From: RFSX01 sp965230215
Lineage (GTDB): Bacteria > Bacteroidota > Bacteroidia > Chitinophagales > Saprospiraceae
NCBI GenBank assembly: GCA_965230215.1
Contig: CBDDKN010000004.1
Span: forward strand, 186,001-250,000
Length of the DNA stretch: 64,000 nt
Direction of reading: 5' to 3'
The translations under genes and the position numbers were made by a program. Below, piece by piece: positions 17,163-26,165 of this stretch. Under the pieces are notes generated by a model. That model did no database searches and was not told where the DNA came from. It worked only from the letters and a program-made list of their open reading frames with translations. Position 1 is the first letter of the stretch. Each line of letters begins with the position of its first letter.

Positions 17163-18026
17163 TCATACCGGGCGGTATTTCTTACTATCCGCTTTATCCA
17201 GGTTTTTCCATATCATTTTATCAGCTACTGAAGACGGTACGCAATAGGCCAGCAATTTAAGCAGGAATGATTTCTTGTGGACTATGTATCTATTGCGGTT
17301 TTTGCTTCTCCCCAGAATATCAGAGATCAGCATACTGACATTTTCAACAGGCAGTGCTTGCTTTTCAGTTGCATTGATCATTTCATCAGCTCTCTCAGCA
17401 ATTTTTTCATATACACCTACCTTGAATTTGTCAAAGCTGCCTTTGACCTTCCCCCAAATCTTGGTTTTTATTGGTCCCGGGAGAATACTGACAACATCAA
17501 TATTTAAATAATGTAGTTCTCTTCTGTAGATATCCACCAGACATTCGACTGCATGCTTGGAAACACAGTAAGATCCGTTAAATGGTGCTGCAAATATGCC
17601 TGATACTGAGCTAATGAAAATTATCTTCGGCTGCAGTCCAGACAATCCTTTTTCGAGATAGGGGATAATACGATTGGTCACCTTCCTGGTCCCAATCAGA
17701 TTGACATTCATTTGCTTGAAAAATTCATCATCTGTAATCATATGCATCGGCCCTGGAACGGCTATGCCTGCATTATTTATCAATGCATATAATTTTTGGC
17801 CTTCCAGGATGCTGTCCAACTGATTAAAACAGCTTTCGATAGACTGTTCATCTGCTATGTCACAAATCAGGCATCGTAGCCCTGAAGGAAATTCATTCAA
17901 TAGTTTGTCCCTATCAGATTCCGTTCGAACAGTACCAATAACCTTGTATCCTTTTGAAATCAGAACTCTTGTTGTGTCGTGACCTATACCCGATGAAATA
18001 CCTGTAATAAATACTATGTCTGCCAT
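17163..18026 (-). CDS. Short-chain dehydrogenase/reductase (SDR)
   Basis: 287 residues, classical SDR. TGISSGIGHDT is the nucleotide-binding Gly motif, NNAGIAVPGPMH the structural NNAG motif, SSVSGIFAAPFNGSYCVSKHAVE gives the catalytic Ser and YxxxK, followed by PGPIKTKIW. The long C-terminal extension with a hydrophobic stretch (SFLLKLLAYCVPSSV) is typical of the lipid-, steroid- or retinol-type SDRs. The substrate is not known. A ketosphinganine-reductase role is conceivable but the gene is 9 kb away from the sphingolipid cluster. Confidence 0.88.
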   Translation of the reverse strand: MADIVFITGISSGIGHDTTRVLISKGYKVIGTVRTESDRDKLLNEFPSGLRCLICDIADEQSIESCFNQLDSILEGQKLYALINNAGIAVPGPMHMITDDEFFKQMNVNLIGTRKVTNRIIPYLEKGLSGLQPKIIFISSVSGIFAAPFNGSYCVSKHAVECLVDIYRRELHYLNIDVVSILPGPIKTKIWGKVKGSFDKFKVGVYEKIAERADEMINATEKQALPVENVSMLISDILGRSKNRNRYIVHKKSFLLKLLAYCVPSSVADKMIWKNLDKADSKKYRPV

Positions 18027-18090
18027 CTATTTTCGTTTAAATATCTGTGATAAGATAGCTTTAATCAGGAAGTTTTAAAACAAAGAATGA

Positions 18091-18098
18091 TATTTTTG
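18091..18098 (+). promoter_or_regulatory. Possible promoter core for the 18118-20724 operon
   Basis: TATTTTTG fits TAnnTTTG and lies 20 bases before the ATG of the first gene, so the leader would be very short. No convincing -33 element was found. Confidence 0.35.
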
Positions 18099-18117
18099 TT
18101 AATTCAGAAAGACCTTT

Positions 18118-18489
18118 ATGACTAGGAGCGGATACCTATCGTTTTTTCTATTTTTCTTATTGGCTTGTCAATCGGATTCCGATAGTGGTACGCCTGTATT
18201 GCCAGAAAATATACAGGGTGATTGGGAGGTTATTGAAGCAACGCGCAACAACAGACCGGCATTATCTCTTGAAAAATCGCAGTTTTTTATTGGTAAAGAT
18301 TCTTTTGCTACTAACTTTTTACCGGATAAAAACGCATATCCTTATAGCTATGATGGCAAGGTAATCCGGGTGATGAATGAAGCTAAAAATCAGTTTAAAG
18401 TCTCGAGGAAGGCAAAGGATACATTGATATTCAGGTCAATAATTCAAAACTTTGAGTTCAAGTTTACCGCAGTACCTGTACAAACCTAA
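18118..18489 (+). CDS. Small lipoprotein, lipocalin-like, unknown function
   Basis: 123 residues. The signal peptide has lipobox FLLAC at residue 17, followed by a short Ser/Asp linker. The mature part begins LPENIQGDWEVIEATRNNRP, like the GxW start of lipocalin-type beta-barrels in Bacteroidota lipoproteins, and continues with alternating strands. It is followed after three bases by the GWxTD gene, so the two are co-transcribed. No ligand or function can be named. Confidence 0.75.
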   Translation: MTRSGYLSFFLFFLLACQSDSDSGTPVLPENIQGDWEVIEATRNNRPALSLEKSQFFIGKDSFATNFLPDKNAYPYSYDGKVIRVMNEAKNQFKVSRKAKDTLIFRSIIQNFEFKFTAVPVQT

Positions 18490-18492
18490 ACA

Positions 18493-19944
18493 ATGGGAAG
18501 AATACTCTCTACTCTGATCTTTGCCATGGTTGCCAGTCTATGCCTGTCCATGGAAGTTAGTGTGTCTACCTGCAGTTTCAGCAGTGATAAAGGGGCATAC
18601 ATTGAGATTTACAGCAAGTTTAAGGCGAGAAGCCTTCAATGGTCAAGTCCTCAGGATGACCTGCTTAAACTGTATTCAGAGATCGAGATGATTTGTATCA
18701 TCGAACAGGGAGATAGTATCATTGTGGCTGATAGATATAGAATAATGTCTCCTGAAGGTTCATCACCTAGTGATTATTGGGATATGAAGCGCTACGGGCT
18801 TGATACCGGTGAATACTTCTTAACAATGCAGTATGTGGACCTCAATAACTTAAATGATACACTTGAGTATCGCACCAATATCGAAATTGATTTTGCTGCA
18901 GATGAGGTTCTTTTTTCTGATATCTTATTGATTGAAGAGGTTGCATCTCAGGACAGTAGCTTTGCCTTTTCAAAGAACAACTTTTCATTCGAGCCCCTTG
19001 AGTTCAACTTGCTCAATGCTTCTGATCATAATCTAATATTCTATACGGAGCTGTACAATGCCGACCAATTGGGAGATGAGGCTGTGGTACTCAAGTATTA
19101 TCTGGAGAATGCGGATGTGAAGGGTCTGGATCGTTATACCAAAACGGGTTACAAAAAAGTAGTGCCTTCTTCAAGTTATCCTGTACTTCTGGATTTTTCA
19201 GTTAAGGAATTGATCAGTGGCAATTATATTTTGCACCTGGAATTGAATGATAGAAGCAAGCGGATGATATGTGAGAAACAATCGGCCATTTCGGTTTATA
19301 ACCCTTATGAGGATTATAAAAATGAATTGAATCTTGGTGAAAACTATGAATCTTCTTTTGTACAGTTTTTTACTGAGGATGAATTGAATTATAGCCTTAA
19401 GGCTATTTTTCCACGTGTAGGGAATAACATGACAGAGTTGCTGAATGCAATAATTAGAAATAAAGAACTGGAGCCCAAGCGATACTTTCTATACAGTTTT
19501 TGGTCAGCGGTATCCATACAGGATATGAAATCTCATTATGAAGCGTATATGGACGTCGCTAAAGCAGTGGATAACAGCTATGCGACCAATGTGTTTCATG
19601 GCTTTGAAACGGACAGGGGAAGGATTTTTCTGAAATATGGTAAACCTGATGATTTGGTTTTTGAAGAGGATGAGCAGACCGCACCTCCATATGAAATTTG
19701 GATATACAACCACATTCCGGAAACCCAGCAGACAAATGTCAAATTCTTGTTTTATAATCCAACATTGGTAACCAATGATTTTGTGCTTCTTCACAGTAAT
19801 TGCAGGGGAGAGCGTAACAACCCACGTTGGGAGATGGATCTTTACAGCGATGCTGTGAATGAATTGCCAGGCAACTACATTGACAACAGAGAGATGCCAG
19901 ATAATTTTAACAGGAATGCCAGGAGATACTTTAATGACTTTTAA
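18493..19944 (+). CDS. GWxTD domain-containing secreted protein
   Basis: 483 residues with a signal peptide at the N-terminus (cleavage probably after residues 20-25). The C-terminal third carries the hallmark of the GWxTD family: NVFHGFETDRGRIFLKYGKP followed by PYEIWIYNH and FLFYN strands. The family is found in Bacteroidota and related phyla with no firm biochemical role. The variant here reads GFETD rather than GWxTD. The first 300 residues are beta-rich and probably form sandwich domains. The following nitrilase gene starts directly at the next base, so they are tightly coupled. Confidence 0.85.
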   Translation: MGRILSTLIFAMVASLCLSMEVSVSTCSFSSDKGAYIEIYSKFKARSLQWSSPQDDLLKLYSEIEMICIIEQGDSIIVADRYRIMSPEGSSPSDYWDMKRYGLDTGEYFLTMQYVDLNNLNDTLEYRTNIEIDFAADEVLFSDILLIEEVASQDSSFAFSKNNFSFEPLEFNLLNASDHNLIFYTELYNADQLGDEAVVLKYYLENADVKGLDRYTKTGYKKVVPSSSYPVLLDFSVKELISGNYILHLELNDRSKRMICEKQSAISVYNPYEDYKNELNLGENYESSFVQFFTEDELNYSLKAIFPRVGNNMTELLNAIIRNKELEPKRYFLYSFWSAVSIQDMKSHYEAYMDVAKAVDNSYATNVFHGFETDRGRIFLKYGKPDDLVFEEDEQTAPPYEIWIYNHIPETQQTNVKFLFYNPTLVTNDFVLLHSNCRGERNNPRWEMDLYSDAVNELPGNYIDNREMPDNFNRNARRYFNDF

Positions 19945-20724
19945 ATGAGCAAAGCGCAACACCTCAAAGTTGATATCCTTCAGGGACATATTAAATGGCA
20001 TGACCCTCAGAATAATTACAAGACATTTGACAGGCTCGTTTCAGAATCGCGAAACCCAGATATTGTTTTATTGCCTGAGATGTGGTCTACAGGCTTCACC
20101 ATGAAAGCACACCTCTTTGATTCAGAGATTGAAAACAGCATTGAATTGATGAAGAAGTGGAGTGTGGATAAATCATCTGTTGTCATAGGGTCAGTTATAG
20201 CTAAAGAAGGTGATCGGTACTTCAATCGTCTATACTGCTTTGAAAAAGGTCAGTACATAAGCCATTATGATAAGCGTCATCTATTTGGATTTTCGGGTGA
20301 GGATATAAGCTTTGACAGGGGAGAGAAGAAAGTCATAGCGAACCTTAGGTCCTGGGATTTTTGTCTAAATATCTGTTACGATTTGAGATTTCCCGCTTGG
20401 TCAAGGAATCTCGAAGACTACGATGTACTTATCTACAGTGCCAATTGGCCGGATGCCCGAATCGATGCCTGGCAAAGTTTGCTGAAGGCACGCGCAATAG
20501 AAAATCAATGTTTTGTATTGGGAGCGAATTGCTATGGCGAAGACGCCTGGCATAACAGCTACTCAGGACATTCCCGTGTATTGTCATATGATGGTTCTGC
20601 TTTGACAGCTAACACACCAGGTGAGGCTGTGCTATCAGCTCAATTGAATCTCGAAGATATGATGGCTTACCGCAGGAAGTTTCCTTTTCTCAACGATAGG
20701 GATGAATTTACAATGGATTCTTAA
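19945..20724 (+). CDS. Nitrilase-superfamily omega-amidase
   Basis: 259 residues, the length of YafV/omega-amidase enzymes. The Glu-Lys-Cys triad is visible: E45 in LLPEMWSTGF, K110 in YDKRHLFGFSGED, C144 in NICYDLRFPAW. Omega-amidases hydrolyse alpha-ketoglutaramate and alpha-ketosuccinamate, clearing the products of glutamine and methionine transamination, in the cytoplasm. The motif around K110 and the YSANWPDAR segment favour this branch over true nitrilases. It starts at the base after the GWxTD stop and its own stop abuts that of the convergent haem-binding gene. Confidence 0.9.
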   Translation: MSKAQHLKVDILQGHIKWHDPQNNYKTFDRLVSESRNPDIVLLPEMWSTGFTMKAHLFDSEIENSIELMKKWSVDKSSVVIGSVIAKEGDRYFNRLYCFEKGQYISHYDKRHLFGFSGEDISFDRGEKKVIANLRSWDFCLNICYDLRFPAWSRNLEDYDVLIYSANWPDARIDAWQSLLKARAIENQCFVLGANCYGEDAWHNSYSGHSRVLSYDGSALTANTPGEAVLSAQLNLEDMMAYRRKFPFLNDRDEFTMDS

Positions 20725-21105
20725 TTAGGATTTCAGAGATTCGAAATAAGAGATCAATCGTTCATGCTCAGCATCGCTCAATTTGGCTTCACTGTGCATC
20801 CATATATATGAGCTGAATGGCATTCGTCTTTGTTCCAGAACTTCAACACATTCATCTGCTTTGTGATTTTTTCGATCCTCGTTGTAGGAATACCATTTGG
20901 AAAAGTTCAGATTTTCCCTTCCATGATCTATGTGTCCTTTTATCCACCAGGATAAGGGCTCAATATTGGTGTACCAAGGGTACTTGGTATTATTCGTATG
21001 GCAATCCGCACAAGCGTTTTTAAGCATCATTTTTACATCTTCAGGCATATCCGGACTCTGAAGAAGATCTTCACTTGCTATGGTCTGAGGCGGTGTTCTT
21101 ATCAA
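20725..21105 (-). CDS. Haem-binding domain protein, N-terminal anchor in another frame
   Basis: The readable frame gives 126 residues from a weak TTG. It holds the CxxCH haem site (NACADCHTNNTKYPWYTNIE) followed by LSWWIKGHIDHGRENLNFSKW, the pattern of the small Bacteroidota haem-binding domain (PF14376-type). Family members begin with a signal anchor, which is missing in this frame. It is present in the frame one base away (21071-21178). Joining the two needs skipping one base near 21097-21100. The domain itself looks intact. Either the gene is recently broken, or a sequencing error or a +1 translational shift is involved. Confidence 0.75.
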   Translation of the reverse strand: MIRTPPQTIASEDLLQSPDMPEDVKMMLKNACADCHTNNTKYPWYTNIEPLSWWIKGHIDHGRENLNFSKWYSYNEDRKNHKADECVEVLEQRRMPFSSYIWMHSEAKLSDAEHERLISYFESLKS

Positions 21106-21178
21106 TGCTAAAAACCTGTATTCCTATTAGGAGAATCAATAAGACGAGCAATATGTTTTTTAGTTTAAAATATTTCAT
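21071..21178 (-). pseudogene. Out-of-frame signal anchor of the haem-binding protein
   Basis: An ATG at 21178 opens a frame coding for MKYFKLKNILLVLLILLIGI, an ideal membrane anchor, then QVFSIDKNTAS, ending at TGA (21073-21071). Homologues of the haem-binding family start with such an anchor followed by a Q-F-x-x-x-DK-x-PP-like segment. Removing one A from the GAACACC stretch would give IDKTPPQTIASEDLL and link anchor and haem domain in one frame of 453 bases. Confidence 0.6.
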
Positions 21179-21254
21179 AGTGTCGATAAGTAAAGATGTT
21201 TAAAAATGTCTTAGAAGATTTATACCAATATTAAATCCTGTAAGCTATTATAAG

Positions 21255-21262
21255 TACATTTG
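21255..21262 (+). promoter_or_regulatory. Promoter core of the TonB-dependent receptor gene
   Basis: TACATTTG fits TAnnTTTG. The start site would be near 21269, leaving a leader of about 45 bases before the ATG at 21314 and excluding the upstream in-frame TTG at 21260. Confidence 0.5.
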
Positions 21263-21313
21263 GCGAAAATTTATAATCCCCTGCGCTTATTCAGCAGTAC
21301 ACATTCACACGAT

Positions 21314-23599
21314 ATGGGTAAATTTAAAACAGTCTTATTTCTATTCCTGTCTTTGTTGAGCACGGCTTTTGTCTCAGCACAGGAATCTGCTATCAGAGGC
21401 CACGTATATGATACAAAGACCGGGGAGCCGGTAATGTTTGCCAATGTGGTCATTGAAGATTCCACGAATGGAACAACCACGAATGAAAATGGTTTGTTCA
21501 CATTCACTGGGGTAGAGCCTGGTGATTACCAAATGACGGTAAGTTTTGTGGGCTATGAAGAGCAGACCATCCCTGTTTCATTTTCAAAAAGCAAGGTTAA
21601 TTATTATCGTGTAGAGCTGTTAGAGAGTGGGATCAATATCGGTACGGTGAGTATTTCTGCAGAAAGAGAACAGGCGCGTACGGAGGTTCGCATTTCAAAA
21701 CTTAACGTAAATAAGAAACAAATTAAGGCTTTGCCTTCGACTGGTGGAGATCCTGATATTATTCAATATCTCCAGGTGCTTCCCGGAATCATATCAACTG
21801 GGGACCAGGGTGGTCAACTTTTCATCAGAGGTGGTAGTCCTGTTCAAAATAAAATACTGCTTGATGGATTAACAATTTACAATCCTTTTCACTCCATAGG
21901 CTTTTATTCGACATTTGAGACGGAGCTTATCAGAAACGTGGATGTATTGACTGGTGCCTTTAATGCGGAGCATGGAGGAAGGATATCTGCGATTGTGGAT
22001 ATCAAAACCAGAGAGGGTAATAAGAAACATCTAGGTGGTCAGGTTTCTGCAAGTCCATTTATGTGGAAAGCATTATTTGAGGGACCAATTGCCAAGCTAA
22101 AGAATGACGGCGGCAGTGTCTCATTTGCGCTTACGACGAAAAACTCCATCATAGACCAGACTTCTACAAGTTTATATCCCTATGCAAGTGTAAATGACAG
22201 TATTGGGCTTCCATTCAGCTTCAATGACACTTATGGAAAGCTTTCTTTCGTAACGGAAAACGGAAGTAAATTCAATGTCTTCGGATTTAATTTTGATGAT
22301 TCATTTAATAATCCATTTGTAGCCCAGATTGATTGGAATAATGTGGGGGGTGGTCTAAGTTTCGACCTTCTGCCGACTGCTAGCCCAATGACTTTAAATG
22401 GTTTGGTAGGTGTGTCTCAATATGAGACTTCCATTCAGGAAGCTGATGAAGATCCCAGAAGCAGTTTGATTAGAGAGTATGTTTTGGGACTTAACTTCAA
22501 CTATTTTTCAAATGCCTACATACTGAAATACGGATTCGAAGTCAAGAGTATCCGAACAGAGTTTGATTTTACCAATCCTTTTGGTTTGCGATTGAATCAA
22601 TTCCAGAATACGACAGAGATGTCTGGTTTCATGAAGTTTAGAAGGTCATGGGAGAAGATAGTTTTTGAGCCTGGTGTGCGATTCCAGTATTATGCTTCAC
22701 TTGGGGAATTTTCTGTTGAGCCAAGGTTGGGATTGAAGTGGAATATGTCAGAAAAAACAAGATTTAAAGCTGCTGCAGGTATCTACACACAGAATCTGAT
22801 CAGTACTTCAAATGAAAGAGATGTTGTGAATTTATTCACTGGATTTCTATCAGGCCCTGAAGAACAGTTTGATGATATCAACGGAGATCGTGTGACTTCT
22901 AAATTGCAAAAAAGCAGACATTTGGTTGTAGGGGTTGAGCATGACGTGACAGATAACTTCAAGATAAATGTAGAGGGATATATAAAAGACTTCCCTCAGT
23001 TGATAGTTGTGAACAGAAATAAGACTTCTTTGCAAGAGTCAGATTATACCACAGAAGAAGGTCAGGCTAGAGGTATTGATTTTTCTGCCAAATATGAAAC
23101 ACCTAAATGGTATGTCTGGGCAACCTATACTTTGGGATTTGTGGATCGTTTTGATGGTGATCAGGAGTATCCTACAATTTTTGACAGACGACATAATGTG
23201 AACCTTCTTGTAACAAGAAATCTCGGATATGATAATTCCTGGCAAATCAGTGCAAGATGGAACTTCGGATCCGGTTTTCCATTTACAAAAACGCAGGCAT
23301 TTTACAATCAATTATCTCTGTCGGATGGTCCTTCAACAGATTACCTGACAGCCAATCCTGATGATGTTGGTATTATATATTCAGATGAAAGAAATGGTGG
23401 CAGATTGCCAAATTATCACAGACTGGATATTTCTATCCAAAAAACAGTTGAATTCAGCGATTATATGAATTTAGAAGTCGTTGCGAGTGTCTCAAACTTG
23501 TATGATAGAAATAATATATTTTACTTTGACCGCGTAAGATTTGAGAGGGTGGATCAGTTGCCTATTATTCCTTCAATGGGATTGAGACTGAACTTTTAA
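21314..23599 (+). CDS. TonB-dependent receptor with carboxypeptidase-like regulatory domain
   Basis: 761 residues from the ATG at 21314. A signal peptide ends at VSAQ. Then comes a carboxypeptidase D-like regulatory domain (IRGHVYDTKTGEPVMFANVV, about residues 23-110), a plug (VLPGIISTGDQGGQLFIRGG, then NKILLDGLTIYNPFHSIG and FNAEHGGRISAIVDIKTREG) and a beta-barrel ending in aromatic residue F after GLRLN. It is an outer-membrane receptor that imports large ligands with TonB energy. No SusD-like partner follows, so it is not a SusCD pair and the ligand is unknown. The gene has its own promoter core. Confidence 0.93.
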   Translation: MGKFKTVLFLFLSLLSTAFVSAQESAIRGHVYDTKTGEPVMFANVVIEDSTNGTTTNENGLFTFTGVEPGDYQMTVSFVGYEEQTIPVSFSKSKVNYYRVELLESGINIGTVSISAEREQARTEVRISKLNVNKKQIKALPSTGGDPDIIQYLQVLPGIISTGDQGGQLFIRGGSPVQNKILLDGLTIYNPFHSIGFYSTFETELIRNVDVLTGAFNAEHGGRISAIVDIKTREGNKKHLGGQVSASPFMWKALFEGPIAKLKNDGGSVSFALTTKNSIIDQTSTSLYPYASVNDSIGLPFSFNDTYGKLSFVTENGSKFNVFGFNFDDSFNNPFVAQIDWNNVGGGLSFDLLPTASPMTLNGLVGVSQYETSIQEADEDPRSSLIREYVLGLNFNYFSNAYILKYGFEVKSIRTEFDFTNPFGLRLNQFQNTTEMSGFMKFRRSWEKIVFEPGVRFQYYASLGEFSVEPRLGLKWNMSEKTRFKAAAGIYTQNLISTSNERDVVNLFTGFLSGPEEQFDDINGDRVTSKLQKSRHLVVGVEHDVTDNFKINVEGYIKDFPQLIVVNRNKTSLQESDYTTEEGQARGIDFSAKYETPKWYVWATYTLGFVDRFDGDQEYPTIFDRRHNVNLLVTRNLGYDNSWQISARWNFGSGFPFTKTQAFYNQLSLSDGPSTDYLTANPDDVGIIYSDERNGGRLPNYHRLDISIQKTVEFSDYMNLEVVASVSNLYDRNNIFYFDRVRFERVDQLPIIPSMGLRLNF

Positions 23600-23647
23600 T
23601 TCCTCCAAATCATTAGCATTTATAAACAAAATCAAATTAGCTTAATA

Positions 23648-24127
23648 ATGATACAGGGCTTCGAAGATTTGAATGAACAACAGTTCGAAACACTTAAAAA
23701 TGGCATCAGCCTGATCACGGTTTTGATTGCAGGTGCAGATGGTGAAATCGATGAGAGCGAAACTTCTTGGGCAAAGAAAGTAACAGAAATACGCAGCTAC
23801 AGCCTACCAAATGATCTCGTACATTTTTATAAAGAAGTTGGCAAAGATTTCTCAGAAAAGCTGCACGACTTAATCACAAGACTTCCGAGAGATAAGGAAA
23901 TCAGAAATGAAATTCTTCAGGGAAAAATTGCAGAGATCAATGATGTGTTGCTATTATTGGACAATCATCTTGCAGTTGAACTGTACAATTCCTACAAATC
24001 GTTTGCAATGCATGTTGCAAAATCATCTGGAGGTTTTTTAGGCATGATGAGTATATCCGCAGAAGAAGAGGAGTTGGTTAGTTTACCTACTTTAAAGGAG
24101 ATCCTTCCAGAGGAAAGTGCAGAGTAA
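23648..24127 (+). CDS. TerB-like helical protein, unknown function
   Basis: 159 residues, mostly helical, without a signal peptide. The segment ITVLIAGADGEIDESETSWA resembles the metal-binding start of TerB-type domains (AADGEIDxxE). The rest is amphipathic helix, with a Gly-rich step KSSGGFLGMMSIS and an acidic tail. It lies 48 bases behind the TonB-dependent receptor and 54 bases before the nucleoid-associated protein gene. No function is assigned. Confidence 0.65.
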   Translation: MIQGFEDLNEQQFETLKNGISLITVLIAGADGEIDESETSWAKKVTEIRSYSLPNDLVHFYKEVGKDFSEKLHDLITRLPRDKEIRNEILQGKIAEINDVLLLLDNHLAVELYNSYKSFAMHVAKSSGGFLGMMSISAEEEELVSLPTLKEILPEESAE

Positions 24128-24181
24128 GTAAAGACCTTCTCAATCGATTTATCTTTATATTTAGAGACACGAGAATAGCTT

Positions 24182-25225
24182 ATGATAAATCATATTGAGG
24201 CAAGGCTGGACAAAGTTTCAATACATCATATTCCGCAACCGGAAAGCGGGTCAGGAGTGATTTATTCCGAGAACGCATTTCATTTTGATGATGAGGCCAT
24301 GAAGGATGCTTTATTAAAGCTCTTTTTTTCCAGCTTTAAAGAACCGGAGTATTATCGATTCAAAGATATTGATTCTGACAGCAATCCAGTCTATGATTTA
24401 GTTTGTGCCGCCTTCGATGAACCTGAAGCCGTGCATGCGATTTCATGTGAAATAGCGCGCAATCTGTTTCAGCAATCAAGACATCCAAATATCAAGCCTG
24501 GAGATCTGATTGTGGCACATGTCGAAGATATATTGATAGATGATGAATTGCTTTCTGCCATCGTGATTATCAAGTCAGAGAACAAACACAGTTTCCTCAA
24601 GATTCATAACGGCCATTCAGGCAACACACTTAGCATTGATAGAGGCATGCCCCTCAACAAACTTGATAAAGCTTGCATCGTATTCGATACAGGCAGAGAG
24701 GATGGATTTAAGTGTTGTGTTTTGGATACGGTAAAAAGTGGAGAGGATGCAATATTCTGGATTAGTGACTTTTTGAATGTCACGAAACACAATAATGATT
24801 ATCAAAAGACAAAGGCTTATATACAGGTTACCAAAGGATTCATAGATGAGCGGATGAAACCGCTCTATGAGGTAGAAAAGCAGGATGAGGCCGCTCTTCT
24901 GGACCTTTCCAAATCTTATTTTAATTCAACTGAAGACTTCGAAGAGTCTTCGTATCTGGATAGTTTGTTTGGTGACCAGGAAGAGATCAAGTCGGAGTTC
25001 AGGCATTACAGAGAAGATGTAGGGCAGGAAGCCGGGCTTGCAGAACCCAGTGAGTTTAAGGTATCTCAGGCTGCAGTTAAAAATCAATCACGGGTATTTA
25101 AATCTGTGATCAAGCTGGATAAGAATTTTCACATCTATGTCCATGGTAATAGAAATATGATTCAAAAGGGAGTAGATGATGAGGGACGTAAGTACTACAT
25201 ATTATACTATGACGCTGAGCAGTGA
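24182..25225 (+). CDS. Nucleoid-associated protein, NdpA/YejK family
   Basis: 347 residues, the normal size of the family. The match is to 37-kDa nucleoid-associated proteins: an N-terminal domain with IEARLDKVSIHHIP, then GDLIVAHVEDILIDDELLSA followed by KSENKHSFLKI and the later ITKGFIDERM-like segment (VTKGFIDERMKPLYEVEKQD). Such proteins bind DNA; in Bacteroidota they are often annotated from homology only. The following dehydratase gene overlaps its last 17 bases. Confidence 0.85.
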   Translation: MINHIEARLDKVSIHHIPQPESGSGVIYSENAFHFDDEAMKDALLKLFFSSFKEPEYYRFKDIDSDSNPVYDLVCAAFDEPEAVHAISCEIARNLFQQSRHPNIKPGDLIVAHVEDILIDDELLSAIVIIKSENKHSFLKIHNGHSGNTLSIDRGMPLNKLDKACIVFDTGREDGFKCCVLDTVKSGEDAIFWISDFLNVTKHNNDYQKTKAYIQVTKGFIDERMKPLYEVEKQDEAALLDLSKSYFNSTEDFEESSYLDSLFGDQEEIKSEFRHYREDVGQEAGLAEPSEFKVSQAAVKNQSRVFKSVIKLDKNFHIYVHGNRNMIQKGVDDEGRKYYILYYDAEQ

Positions 25226-26165
25226 TAAGGAATTGACAGAAGGAGTCGAACGCGCTTACGACCGCATCAAAGATAAAGTTCACAGAACTCCTGTACTAAG
25301 GTCCAGACTCATCGATGAGAAAGCTGGTTGTCAGATTAGTTTTAAGTGTGAAAACTTCCAACGTATGGGCGCCTTCAAGATGCGCGGTGCCAGCAATGCC
25401 ATAGCTTGTTTGGATACCGAGCAAAAATCAAAAGGTGTGGTAACACATTCATCAGGGAATATGGCTCAGGCCGTTTCTCTCGCAGCCTTACAGGAGGGGA
25501 TACCTGCTTATATAGTGATGCCGGAAAATGCACCTTCAGTCAAAAAACAGGCGGTGGCCTCTTATGGAGGTCAGATTACCGAAGTGGAATCCACAATTGA
25601 AGCGCGGGAACAAGCTGCCAGAGCAATTATGGAAAAAACAGGTGCTCATTTTCTTCATCCTTCCAATGATATAGATGTTATTTTGGGGCAGGGGACCGCT
25701 GCTTATGAACTGCTGCAAGAAGAGCCAAATCTTGATATAATGATTACACCTGTAGGTGGTGGTGGATTACTTGCTGGTTCAGCGGTAGCTGCAAGGGCAT
25801 TGGCTCCCAACTGTATAATAATGGCTGGTGAACCATCTGGTGCTGATGATGCTTATCGTTCCATGATCAGCGGTAAGATTGAAAAGAACATCAATCCTGA
25901 TACGATAGCTGATGGTCTGCGCACGCACTTGGGACATATCAATTTTCCTATTATTCAGAAATATGTTGATCGCATAATCCTGGTTGATGATGATGAGATA
26001 ATCGAAGCTATGAAACTGATTTGGGAAAGGATGAAGATCATCATAGAACCTTCATGTGCTGTACCCTTGGCTGCATTGTTGAAGCAGCCTCAATTATTTG
26101 CTGACAAGAAAGTCGGAATTATACTCTCAGGCGGCAATGTGGATTTATCAAAACTTCCTTTCTGA
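25209..26165 (+). CDS. PLP-dependent serine/threonine dehydratase (or serine racemase)
   Basis: 318 residues from the ATG at 25209; ATGs at 25176 and 25179 would add only unconserved residues. Fold-type II PLP enzyme: K57 in GAFKMRGASNA is the Schiff-base lysine, HSSGNMAQAVSLAA binds the substrate, and PVGGGGLLAGSAVAAR binds the PLP phosphate. LSGGNVDL is the C-terminal PLP site. It lacks the ACT regulatory domain of IlvA, so it is the catabolic TdcB / serine racemase type. The start overlaps the nucleoid-associated gene by 17 bases, the end the convergent YitT gene by 18. Confidence 0.9.
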   Translation: MTLSSDKELTEGVERAYDRIKDKVHRTPVLRSRLIDEKAGCQISFKCENFQRMGAFKMRGASNAIACLDTEQKSKGVVTHSSGNMAQAVSLAALQEGIPAYIVMPENAPSVKKQAVASYGGQITEVESTIEAREQAARAIMEKTGAHFLHPSNDIDVILGQGTAAYELLQEEPNLDIMITPVGGGGLLAGSAVAARALAPNCIIMAGEPSGADDAYRSMISGKIEKNINPDTIADGLRTHLGHINFPIIQKYVDRIILVDDDEIIEAMKLIWERMKIIIEPSCAVPLAALLKQPQLFADKKVGIILSGGNVDLSKLPF

